DNA of 64,000 bases from Kaistia algarum (GTDB lineage: Bacteria > Pseudomonadota > Alphaproteobacteria > Rhizobiales > Kaistiaceae), in contig NZ_JAPKNJ010000002.1 of the NCBI RefSeq assembly GCF_026343945.1, positions 930,001 through 994,000 of the forward strand, in the 5' to 3' direction. A program made the position numbers and the translations under genes. A model generated the notes under the pieces. It was given only the letters and a program-made list of their open reading frames with translations. It was not told the origin of the DNA and did no database searches. Shown here piece after piece: positions 54,478 to 62,575 of the stretch (position 1 is its first letter; each line of letters opens with the position of its first letter).

Positions 54478-56148
54478 ATGTCGCTCACCACCGCCAGACA
54501 GTTCATCGCAAGGCCATCGCTCCGCCGTTTTCGCGGCGGCTGGAGCGTTGCCGCCGGCCTTGTCGCGGCGATGGTGCTGCTGCCCGTGCTCGGTCTCGCC
54601 TCGCAGGCGGCGCTGGGCTCCGCCGGGCTCTGGACGCATCTTCTCGCCAATGTCCTGCCGGTGGCGCTGCTCGATACCCTGATCCTGCTCGGCGGTGTGG
54701 CGCTGGTGGCGGGATTGTTTGGCGTGGCGCTCGCCGTCCTCGTCACGGCCTTCGATTTTCCCGGCCGCGGCGCGCTCGAATGGGCGCTCCTGCTGCCGCT
54801 CGCCGTGCCGACCTATATCATCGCCTATGCCTATCTGGACCTGCTGCACCCGGTCGGCGCGTTCCAAGGGGCCATCCGCGCGCTGCTCGGCTATGCGAGC
54901 CCGCGCCAGTTCCGCCTGCCCGATATCCGCTCCATGCCGGGCTGCATCGCGCTGCTCGGGCTGGTGCTCTACCCTTATGTCTATCTGACGACGCGGATCC
55001 TGTTTCTAGGCCAGTCGGCCAATCTGGTCGATGCCGCGCGCACGCTCGGAACCTCGCGCTGGACCGTGTTCTGGCGTGTGAGCCTGCCCATGGCGCGGCC
55101 GGCGATCGCGGTCGGCGTCAGCCTGGCGCTGATGGAGGCACTGAACGATATCGGCGCCTCCGAATTCCTCGGCGTCCGGACGCTGACCGTCTCGATCTAC
55201 ACCACCTGGGTCACGCGGAGCGATCTTCCCGGCGCGACGCAGATCGCGCTGCTGCTGCTGTTCCTGGTAATCGCTCTGGTGTCGCTGGAGCGATGGGCGC
55301 GCCGCCGCCAGCGCTTTGCGGCAGGACGCAGCAACCGTCCGGCCAGCGCGCGGCGCGTCGGCGGCGCGGCCGGTATCGGGCTCCTCCTCCTCGGATCGGT
55401 TCCGGTGCTGTTCGGCTTCGTCGTGCCAGCGCTGCATCTGGCGAGCGAAGCCTGGAAGCGCTTCCAGTTCGCCGGGATCTCGCCACGCCTTGCCGGGGAG
55501 GCCGTGACCACCCTGGCGCTGGCAGCCAGCGCGACGGCTCTGACGCTGCTGCTGGGGCTCGTGGTCGCCTATGCCGGGCGGCTCGCGCCCGGACGCATCT
55601 CGGCGTGGAGCTATCGCCTCGCCACCATGGGCTATGCGGCGCCGGGAACGGTCGTCGCGATCGGCGTACTGATCGTGCTCGCCCCGCTCGACAGCTGGGT
55701 CGACCAGACCGCGCGGCAAGGGTTCGGGGTCGCCACGGGCCTGCTCTTCATGGGATCGGGCGCGGCGCTCGTCTATGCCTATGTCGTGCGCTTCCTGGCG
55801 ATCGCCGCCGGCAGCATCGAGGCGGGACTGGCGCGGATCCCGCTTTCGCTGGACGGCGCCGCGCGCACGCTCGGTCGCACGGCGGGCCAGACGCTGTTCG
55901 GCATCCACCTGCCGCTGTCCAAGGCGGCGCTGGCGGCCGGCGCGTTGCTGGTATTCGTCGATTGCGTCAAGGAACTTCCGGCGAGCCTCTTGCTGCGGCC
56001 GCTCAATGTCGAGACCTTCGCAACGCATCTCTATGGCGAGGCCGCGCGCGGCACCTATGAGGAAGCGTCGATGGCAGCGCTCGCCATCGTCGCCTTCGGC
56101 ATGCTGCCGGTCATCGTACTGGCCCGCGTCGGACGCGGGCGGAGATAG
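54478..56148 (+). CDS. Iron(III) ABC transporter permease, fused double permease (FbpB/FutB type)
   Basis: A 556-residue protein with about twelve membrane segments in two halves, the usual fused layout of ferric permeases. The first EAA loop is DAARTLGTSRWTVFWRVSLP; the second is DGAARTLGRTAGQTLFGIHLP. Further traits are PLAVPTYIIAYAYLDLLHP and EALNDIGASEFLGVRTL, typical of FbpB. It should work with the binding protein upstream. No ATPase gene follows: the next gene is a convergent sugar ATPase of another class, so the energising subunit must be encoded elsewhere. Confidence 0.92.
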   Translation: MSLTTARQFIARPSLRRFRGGWSVAAGLVAAMVLLPVLGLASQAALGSAGLWTHLLANVLPVALLDTLILLGGVALVAGLFGVALAVLVTAFDFPGRGALEWALLLPLAVPTYIIAYAYLDLLHPVGAFQGAIRALLGYASPRQFRLPDIRSMPGCIALLGLVLYPYVYLTTRILFLGQSANLVDAARTLGTSRWTVFWRVSLPMARPAIAVGVSLALMEALNDIGASEFLGVRTLTVSIYTTWVTRSDLPGATQIALLLLFLVIALVSLERWARRRQRFAAGRSNRPASARRVGGAAGIGLLLLGSVPVLFGFVVPALHLASEAWKRFQFAGISPRLAGEAVTTLALAASATALTLLLGLVVAYAGRLAPGRISAWSYRLATMGYAAPGTVVAIGVLIVLAPLDSWVDQTARQGFGVATGLLFMGSGAALVYAYVVRFLAIAAGSIEAGLARIPLSLDGAARTLGRTAGQTLFGIHLPLSKAALAAGALLVFVDCVKELPASLLLRPLNVETFATHLYGEAARGTYEEASMAALAIVAFGMLPVIVLARVGRGRR

Positions 56149-56176
56149 CGGAAAAGCGCCCTGCCCGGTTGGCCGC

Positions 56177-57694
56177 CTAAGCCGCCTTGTCCGCGTGGAT
56201 CAGCTGCATGATGCCTTCGCTGATCCGCTCATAGTCGCGCGTGTTCTTCAGTTCGCCGGTGATGCGGTAATCGTTCATGACGACGATGCGGTCGGCGAGC
56301 GTGATCATTTCCGGCATGTCGGAGGTGATCAGCAGGATCGGCGTCCCGGCGTCGGACAGGTCGCGCAGCAGCTGGTGCAGATAGGCCTTGCTCTTGATGT
56401 CGATGCCGACCGTCGGCTCGTCGACGATCAGGAGCTGCGTGCCGGCCGCCAGCCATTTGGCGACGCTGATCTTCTGCTGGTTGCCGCCGGAGAGATTGCC
56501 GACGATCTGTTCCAGCGACGGCGTCTTGACCTCGAGCCGGGTGATGAAGGGTTCCACCTTGGCCCGCACGGTTCGATCGGTGAGCAGGCCGAGCTTGCCG
56601 GCAAGCTTGCGCCAGACCGCGATGCCGGCATTCTCCAGCACCGAATGCATGAGGATCAGGCCCTCCTGCTTGCGGTCCTCGCTGACATAGCCGAGCCGGT
56701 ACTGATGGATCGCCTCCGATACCGAGCCGATCTTCACCGGCTTGCCGGCCAGCAGGACCTCGCCGGCCGTGACCGCGAAGGCGCCCATGATCGACTTGGC
56801 GAGTTCAGTCCGTCCGGCGCCGACCAGACCATAGAGGCCGACGATCTCGCCCTGCCGCACCGTCAGATTGATGCCGCTGTGACCGATGGCGGTCGAGACG
56901 CCGCGAAGCTCCAGAACCGGCGGACGGGCGGCGCTGTCGCGCTCCGGCCATTCCGGGATCTGCTCGCTGCGGCCGATCATCAGCCGCACCAGATCCTGCC
57001 GGCCGAGCCCGGCCATCGAACGGCTGTCGCAGGCGTTGCGGCCGTCGCGCAGCACGGTGACGCGATCGCAGATAGCCGCGACCTCCTCGAGCTTGTGGCT
57101 GACGAAGAGGATCGAGACGCCGTCATCGCGCAGCTTGCGCAACAGCCCGAACAGCACGTCCGCCTCATGCGGCGACAGCGAGGCGGTCGGCTCGTCGAGC
57201 AGCAGCACCTTGGAGCGCTGCGACAGCGCCTTGGCGATCTCGACGAGCTGCATCTTGGCGACGGAGAGGCGCGAAACCGGCATGCGCGAATCGACGTCGA
57301 GGTCGAGCAGGTCGAGCCAGCGCCGCGCCTCGGCATGGATGGCCTTGGAGTCGATCGGCCGCCACGCATGGGCAGAGGTGGATTCGAGGCAGATGTTCTC
57401 GCCGATGGAGAAGCGCGGGATCAGGTTGCGCTCCTGCGGCACAAAGCCGATGCCGGCGGTCATCGCATCGCGGGCCTTGGCGAAGCGGACGGGCTGGCCA
57501 CCCAGCAGCAACTCGCCGCCATCGGGCCGGTAGACGCCGGTGATGATCTTGATCAGCGTCGACTTGCCGGCGCCGTTTTCGCCGAGCAAAGCGTGGATCG
57601 AGCCTTTCTCCAGCGTGATCGACACGTCGTCCAGCGCCTTGACGCCTGGGAAGACCTTGCCGACGCCGCGTGCCTCGAAGACGATCTCGCCCAT
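56177..57694 (-). CDS. Sugar ABC transporter ATPase (CUT2, two NBDs)
   Basis: A 505-residue double ATPase. The first domain has Walker A GENGAGKST, the signature region LSVAKMQLVEIAKAL and Walker B VLLLDEPTASLSP. The second has GLVGAGRTE, signature LSGGNQQKISVAKW and Walker B LLIVDEPTVGIDIK. All motifs are normal for RbsA-type ATPases. ATG 57694 follows GGGGAAG; a GTG two codons earlier overlaps the permease stop. It is the last gene of an operon of binding protein, two permeases and ATPase. Confidence 0.94.
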   Translation of the reverse strand: MGEIVFEARGVGKVFPGVKALDDVSITLEKGSIHALLGENGAGKSTLIKIITGVYRPDGGELLLGGQPVRFAKARDAMTAGIGFVPQERNLIPRFSIGENICLESTSAHAWRPIDSKAIHAEARRWLDLLDLDVDSRMPVSRLSVAKMQLVEIAKALSQRSKVLLLDEPTASLSPHEADVLFGLLRKLRDDGVSILFVSHKLEEVAAICDRVTVLRDGRNACDSRSMAGLGRQDLVRLMIGRSEQIPEWPERDSAARPPVLELRGVSTAIGHSGINLTVRQGEIVGLYGLVGAGRTELAKSIMGAFAVTAGEVLLAGKPVKIGSVSEAIHQYRLGYVSEDRKQEGLILMHSVLENAGIAVWRKLAGKLGLLTDRTVRAKVEPFITRLEVKTPSLEQIVGNLSGGNQQKISVAKWLAAGTQLLIVDEPTVGIDIKSKAYLHQLLRDLSDAGTPILLITSDMPEMITLADRIVVMNDYRITGELKNTRDYERISEGIMQLIHADKAA

Positions 57695-57696
57695 GG

Positions 57697-58656
57697 TCAC
57701 TTCCCCTTCACGGCGCCGGCGAGGCGCACTTCGCGCCAGCGATTGACGCCGACCGCCCAGAGGATCAATCCGCCGAGCACCACCTGGACCAGGAACGGGT
57801 CAATGTGGAACAGGACCAGCGCCTGCGTGATGATCGCGACGATGATGACGCCGAGCAAGGTCGCGGGCACGCTGACATGACCGCCCGAGAGCACCGCGCC
57901 ACCGATGACGGGCGCCGCGAAGGAGAGGATCAGCCAGTCATCACCGATCGTGGGCTGACCGATCTGCAGGCGGGCGACCAGCGCGATGCCGGCGAGGGCC
58001 GCGAGCAGGCCGGAGATCGCATGGGCGGCGATGATGGTGCGCGGCACCGAGATGCCGGAGAGCGCCGCCGCATGCTCATTGCCGCCGACGGCGAGGATCT
58101 GCCGGCCGAGCGACAGGCGGTTCAGCAGGTACCAGGTCGCGAGGAAGACCAGCGCAGCCGGCAGGATCAGCCAGGGCAGCGGACCGATGATCGTCGTCGT
58201 GCCGAACGTCTTGACGCTCTCGGCCACGCCATAGAAGGGCTGGGCCCGCGTGATGGCGAGATTGAGCCCCTTGAAGATCGAGAGGCTGGCCAGCGTGATG
58301 ACGAAGGCGGAGATGCCCGTCCACGAGATGAAGACGCCGTTCAGGACGCCGCCGGCCAGGCCGATCGCCATGGCGAGAACGGCGGCAATCGGCGCAGGGA
58401 TGCCCCAGACCTGCATCATGCCGGCGAAGGAAATCGCCGCGAGGCCGCCGATCGCGCCGACGGAGAGGTTCATCTGGCCGATAGCGATGATGATCATCTG
58501 CGAAAAGGCGATGAGGCCGTTCACGGCCAGTGCCAGCAGCAGCACCTGGATATTCAGCGGCGACAGGAAGGACGGGTTGAACATCGCGATGCCGACCACC
58601 GCCACGACGGTGACGACGAGCGGGCCGAACCAGTCGGCGCGGAGATAACTTGCCAT
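57697..58656 (-). CDS. Sugar ABC transporter permease 2 (CUT2)
   Basis: A 319-residue CUT2 permease with about nine membrane segments and the motifs IIAIGQMNLSVGAIGGLAAIS and APVIGGAVLSGGHVSVPAT. It begins with the ATG of MASYLRADWFG exactly after the first permease gene. Two permease genes in tandem imply a heteromeric channel, in contrast to the single permease of the other CUT2 cassettes in this window. Confidence 0.93.
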   Translation of the reverse strand: MASYLRADWFGPLVVTVVAVVGIAMFNPSFLSPLNIQVLLLALAVNGLIAFSQMIIIAIGQMNLSVGAIGGLAAISFAGMMQVWGIPAPIAAVLAMAIGLAGGVLNGVFISWTGISAFVITLASLSIFKGLNLAITRAQPFYGVAESVKTFGTTTIIGPLPWLILPAALVFLATWYLLNRLSLGRQILAVGGNEHAAALSGISVPRTIIAAHAISGLLAALAGIALVARLQIGQPTIGDDWLILSFAAPVIGGAVLSGGHVSVPATLLGVIIVAIITQALVLFHIDPFLVQVVLGGLILWAVGVNRWREVRLAGAVKGK

Positions 58657-59691
58657 TCAGGCCACCCTCAGATGCGCGAGGTAGGAGCGGCGCGCCTTGT
58701 CGATCAGCACGGCGAGCAGCAGCAGCAGCCCCAGGCAGGCCTGGACCCAGAACTCGCCGACCCGCAGCAACAGCAGGCCGTTGGTGAGCATGGTGACGAG
58801 GATCGCGCCCAAGAAGGTGCCGAGCGGCGAGGCCCGGCCGCCGGCAAGCAGCGTGCCGCCGAGCACGGGGCCGAGAAAGGCGGGCAGCAGCCAGTCCTGG
58901 CCGAGCTGGCCGGCCATGGACGGGATGGCGGCGCCGTTGCGCGCCATGACGAGCATGGCGGTCAGCGCCGCGAGCGAGCCCGACAGCATGTGGCAATAGA
59001 TGAAGACGCGGCCGACCGGCACACCGGAGAAGGCGGCGGCTTCCGGCTTGGCGCCGGCGGCGAGCATCTCACGGCCGACGACCGTGTAGCGATACATGAT
59101 GGAGAGCAGCAAGCCGACCACGGCAGCCACGATCAGAAGCGGCGACAGCATGCCGAAGAAGCGCGCCGTGCCGAAGGCCGAAAACACCGGCGGCAGGCCG
59201 CGGAACGATTCGGCCCGGGTCAGGAACACCATGGCGCCGAAGAAGATGCTCATGGTGGCGAGCGTGATGATGAAGGAGTGCAGGCCCGACTTGACGACCG
59301 CGAAGCCGTTGATCCAGCCGAGCGCGGCACCGAATGCGAGCGCCAGCACAATCGCGATCGGCCATGGCACGCCGACCTGCTCCAGCAGCCAGCCGCAGAA
59401 CATGGCACCGCAGACGCCGATGGCGCCGACCGCGAGGTTGAGCCCGCCGGTGACAATCACCACCATCATCGCGAAGCCTACCATCGCATTGACGGCGGCC
59501 ACGCGGCCCAGCGCGAACATGTTGAACGGCGAGAGGAAATTCTTCGAGAACAGGCTGAACAGGAGCGCGAAGCCGATGATGAGGACCAGCAGCCCGAATT
59601 CATTGGTCAGATAGAATTTCGGGCGTCCGCTCGGGCTCGGCCGGGCCGCGCTGGCGGCCGAAGGCGTCGCGGGAGGGTTGTCGACGGGCAT
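58657..59691 (-). CDS. Sugar ABC transporter permease 1 (CUT2)
   Basis: A 344-residue CUT2 permease with a soluble, proline- and alanine-rich N-terminus of about 28 residues before the first hydrophobic segment (FGLLVLIIGFALLFSLF). Motifs are VIVTGGLNLAVGAIGVCGAM and LGPVLGGTLLAGGRASPLG. The gene follows the binding-protein gene after a 108-base gap with a hairpin and ends directly against permease 2. Confidence 0.93.
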   Translation of the reverse strand: MPVDNPPATPSAASAARPSPSGRPKFYLTNEFGLLVLIIGFALLFSLFSKNFLSPFNMFALGRVAAVNAMVGFAMMVVIVTGGLNLAVGAIGVCGAMFCGWLLEQVGVPWPIAIVLALAFGAALGWINGFAVVKSGLHSFIITLATMSIFFGAMVFLTRAESFRGLPPVFSAFGTARFFGMLSPLLIVAAVVGLLLSIMYRYTVVGREMLAAGAKPEAAAFSGVPVGRVFIYCHMLSGSLAALTAMLVMARNGAAIPSMAGQLGQDWLLPAFLGPVLGGTLLAGGRASPLGTFLGAILVTMLTNGLLLLRVGEFWVQACLGLLLLLAVLIDKARRSYLAHLRVA

Positions 59692-59721
59692 GTTCCGGGC
59701 TCCACCGCCACCTGAAGAAAT

Positions 59722-59746
59722 CGCCCCGGAGCATGGCGCCGGGGCG
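59722..59746 (-). terminator. Hairpin between binding-protein and permease genes
   Basis: CGCCCCGG (59722-59729) and CCGGGGCG (59739-59746) form a perfect eight-base stem around a nine-base loop in the gap downstream of the binding-protein stop. It matches the position of the hairpins after three other binding-protein genes in the window. Confidence 0.7.
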
Positions 59747-59799
59747 GGTATTGTCGCCGCGAAACCGTGAGCGGCTTCGCGGCGCTATATCAGCAACGA

Positions 59800-60819
59800 C
59801 TACGGGCAGTCGAGATAGGTTGCCTGGAACGTGGCGAAGAGATCCTTGGTGATCCCCTGCATCGCCGTCACATAGGTGTCGACCTCGGCCGCATCGACGA
59901 ACACGGTGCCCGAATCGATGAACTTGGTCGTCAGCGCGTTGCTCTTGAACGGCGCGTCGGCCTTGACCTTGCAGCCGGTGCGCAGCTTGTCGGCGGCGAA
60001 CGAGCCGATATAGCCCTGGCCGTAGGGGTTCTGCAGCATGGTGCCGTCGACGTAGCCGTCCTTGATCGCCTTCAGCACGACCTCGTCATGGTCGATGCCG
60101 ACCATCTTGATGCGCTTGTCGCCGATCTTGCGCAGCGCGTTCGAGGCGACCACCGCCGGCACCCAGGCCGTGGTGATGATGCCGTCGACTTCGCCGGCAT
60201 GGGCGGCGAGATAGGCGTTGATCTTCTCTTCCGCCGGCTCGGGCGCGTCGATGTCGGCGATCACCTGCACGACCTCCGCGCCACCTTCCTTCGCGGCCTT
60301 CTCGACGGCGTCGATGCGAAGCTGCGTGTTCGGGTCGACCAGGAAGCCGGTGAAGTGGGCGATGCGCTTCTTGCCGTCGCCCATCGCCTTGATGAGGTGC
60401 TGCGTGCCGATATAGGCCGAGTTACCGGTGTCCGTGCCGAGGCAGAAGGCGGCCGGCGACGGGTCCTTGAGGCAGCCTGCGAGCGCGATGACCGGCGCGC
60501 CGGCCGAGGTCAGCTCCGTGGCGGTCGAGACCGATCCGACAGGATCGCCCGGGAAGATCAGGAAGGCGTTGTAGCCCTGCGTCAGCAGGCTCTCGAGCAG
60601 TTCGTTCTGCTGGCTGAGCTCCCACTTCTGGGGAACCTTGTAATCAGCAGCGGCCAGGCCGAAATCCTTGGCCGCATCCTTGCCGGCCTGTTCCCAGGCG
60701 GCGAAATAGGGGTGCGGACCGCCCGGAACCAGTGCGACCTGCGTATCCGACGCATAGGCGGTGCCCAGCGTCAGCATCGCGGCCGCGGCGGCCAGCGTGA
60801 GCTTCCTGGAAAACGACAT
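59800..60819 (-). CDS. Sugar ABC transporter substrate-binding protein (CUT2-like)
   Basis: A 339-residue periplasmic binding protein. The signal peptide (KLTLAAAAAMLTLGTAYA) is followed by SDTQVALVPGGPHPYFAAW. The body has AFLIFPGDPVGSVSTATEL, ALAGCLKDPSPAAFCLGTD, IDHDEVVLKAIKDGYVDG and a C-terminal YLDCP; two internal cysteines and one at the end may form disulfides. ATG 60819 (MSFSRKL) follows GGGAGGAAG; an in-frame start eleven codons upstream is weaker. First gene of its operon, divergent from a GntR regulator. Confidence 0.9.
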   Translation of the reverse strand: MSFSRKLTLAAAAAMLTLGTAYASDTQVALVPGGPHPYFAAWEQAGKDAAKDFGLAAADYKVPQKWELSQQNELLESLLTQGYNAFLIFPGDPVGSVSTATELTSAGAPVIALAGCLKDPSPAAFCLGTDTGNSAYIGTQHLIKAMGDGKKRIAHFTGFLVDPNTQLRIDAVEKAAKEGGAEVVQVIADIDAPEPAEEKINAYLAAHAGEVDGIITTAWVPAVVASNALRKIGDKRIKMVGIDHDEVVLKAIKDGYVDGTMLQNPYGQGYIGSFAADKLRTGCKVKADAPFKSNALTTKFIDSGTVFVDAAEVDTYVTAMQGITKDLFATFQATYLDCP

Positions 60820-60900
60820 GAATTGCTTCCTCCCATAAGAGTTTGAGGTCACGCCAAGCCCTCCGCATCCCGGCTTGCGTTCCAGGGACGGACCCTAGTA

Positions 60901-60914
60901 TACAAGAATATGTA
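60901..60914. promoter_or_regulatory. Candidate GntR (FCD) operator in a divergent promoter region
   Basis: TACAAGAATATGTA carries TACA/TGTA half-sites in an AT-rich patch of the 138-base gap between the binding-protein gene and the divergent GntR gene. FCD-type GntR regulators often bind TGTATACA-like sites; a GTATAC overlaps it at 60898. Symmetry of the middle is poor, so this is tentative. Confidence 0.35.
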
Positions 60915-60957
60915 ACGCAACAGGCTTCCCACCACGGAGCGTTCGGCGAGAAGGACG

Positions 60958-61686
60958 ATGCACTCAGCAATCGCGATAGCGCCTGTCAAACCGGAAGCCG
61001 ATGCCTTCGATTTCGATTTCGTCCTCGATCGCCGCCGACCCGTGGCGGATCAGATCTACGAATCGTTGAAGGCTGCCATCGTCTCCGTGAAGCTGCTGCC
61101 GGGCACGTCCATCAGCGAGAGCCGCATGTGCCGCCATTTCGGCGTATCACGCACGCCGGTCCGCGCGGCGATCCTGCGCCTTTCCGAGGAGGGCCTGATC
61201 AACGTCTATCCACAGCAGGGCAGCTACGTCTCCGCGATCGGCCTCTCCGACATCCGCGACGGCCATTTCATCCGCAAATCGCTCGAGCTTTCGATCCTGT
61301 CGGAAGCGGCGGCGCAGTGGACGACGCAGAAGAGCCTCGAGGCACGCGCGATCGTCGCGCGCGGCGCGGACGCTGTCGCGGCGGGTGACATCGAGGCATT
61401 CCACGAGGCTGACGAACTCTTCCATCAAGCGTTCACCGTCTTCGCCAATCACCCCGGCGTCTGGCCGGCGATCCTGCATGCGAAAACCCGGCTGAGCCGG
61501 TTTATCCATCTCTTCGGCAATTCGGAACGTCTGCCCATCGTCATCGAGGAGCACCTGGCCATTCTCGACGCGCTCGACGCGGGCGATGCCGACGAGGCGC
61601 GGGCGCGGCTCGACTATCACCTCGACAAGATCTTTCGCCTCTTCGACCAGGTTCCGGACCCCTACCGGCCTTACCTGACCGACTGA
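60958..61686 (+). CDS. GntR-family transcriptional regulator, FCD subfamily
   Basis: A 242-residue regulator with an N-terminal winged helix (QIYESLKAAIVSVKLLPGTS, then SESRMCRHFGVSRTPVRAAI) and a helical FCD effector domain whose metal-binding pattern includes EADELFHQAF, EEHLAILDALDAGD and LDYHLDKIFRLFD. FCD regulators commonly control sugar-acid (uronate, gluconate) catabolism, matching the SDR and mannitol/uronate dehydrogenase genes downstream. It is divergent from the CUT2 importer operon and probably controls both sides. Confidence 0.92.
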   Translation: MHSAIAIAPVKPEADAFDFDFVLDRRRPVADQIYESLKAAIVSVKLLPGTSISESRMCRHFGVSRTPVRAAILRLSEEGLINVYPQQGSYVSAIGLSDIRDGHFIRKSLELSILSEAAAQWTTQKSLEARAIVARGADAVAAGDIEAFHEADELFHQAFTVFANHPGVWPAILHAKTRLSRFIHLFGNSERLPIVIEEHLAILDALDAGDADEARARLDYHLDKIFRLFDQVPDPYRPYLTD

Positions 61687-61789
61687 GGCCCACCACCACC
61701 CATCGCGCGCCGCATCGGCGCGAGCGACGCCCCACGATGCCCGCTCAAGGGCGCCCGACACAGCGGCAGCGTTGCCGAGGAGGAATTTC

Positions 61790-62527
61790 ATGAGTTCGCA
61801 TTCCAAGACCGCCCTGGTAACGGGTGCCGCCGGCGCGATCGGCGCCTCGATCGCGCGGGCGCTCGCCGGTCTCGGGGCGCGGGTCCTCCTGGTCGACATC
61901 GCCGCCGCGCCGATCGAGGCGCTGGCGGACGAGATTCCCGGCTCCGTGCCGGTCGTGCTCGACCTATCGGACACGGACGCCGTCGCGGCGCGGATCGATG
62001 CGCTCAGCGCCGAGTTCGGCGGCATCGACATCCTCGTCAACAACGCCGGCATCTTATCCAACAACAAGGCGGCGACGACGACGATCGAGGAATGGCGGCG
62101 CGTCACCGCCGTCAATGTCGACGCCGCCTTCGTTCTCAGCCGCGGCGTGCTGCCTTCGATGCGCGCCAAGCGCTGGGGCCGCATCGTCAACATCTCGTCC
62201 TATGCGGCGAAATCGGGTGGGCTCACCGCCGGCACGGCCTATTCGGTGTCGAAAGCGTCGCTCATCGGCCTCACCTTCTCGATCGCCCGCGAGACGGCAT
62301 CCGAGGGGATCACGGTCAACGCGATCGCGCCGGCCTATGTCATGTCGCGCATGATCTCGGAACAGCTCACCGAGGCGCAGCGCCAGCAGCAATTGGCGCA
62401 GATTCCCGTCGGCCGCTTCTGCGAGCCCGAGGAAGTCGCCCACGCCGTAACGTTCCTCGTCTCGCCGCTCGCCGGCTTCATCACCGGCGAGGTCGTCGAT
62501 ATGAATGGCGGCCTGCATTTCGACTAA
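61790..62527 (+). CDS. Short-chain dehydrogenase/reductase
   Basis: A classical SDR of 245 residues: cofactor motif ALVTGAAGAIGASIARALA, VLVDIAAAP (Asp selecting NAD), ILVNNAGILSNN, catalytic Ser in IVNISSYAAKSG and YSVSK, C-terminal FITGEVVDMNGGLHFD. ATG 61790 follows GAGGAGG; an upstream in-frame ATG lacks a good site. It probably oxidises or reduces a sugar or sugar acid next to the mannitol-dehydrogenase-type enzyme encoded 48 bases downstream. Confidence 0.92.
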   Translation: MSSHSKTALVTGAAGAIGASIARALAGLGARVLLVDIAAAPIEALADEIPGSVPVVLDLSDTDAVAARIDALSAEFGGIDILVNNAGILSNNKAATTTIEEWRRVTAVNVDAAFVLSRGVLPSMRAKRWGRIVNISSYAAKSGGLTAGTAYSVSKASLIGLTFSIARETASEGITVNAIAPAYVMSRMISEQLTEAQRQQQLAQIPVGRFCEPEEVAHAVTFLVSPLAGFITGEVVDMNGGLHFD

Positions 62528-62575
62528 AGCGCTCCACGCAGACGCCCTTCCCCTCCTGAACGGCCGCGATCCATC

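Noticed and set aside
57670..59715. 681-codon plus-strand frame opposite two permease genes
   Set aside because: Extremely Asp/Arg/His/Gln-rich antisense of hydrophobic permeases; not a real protein.
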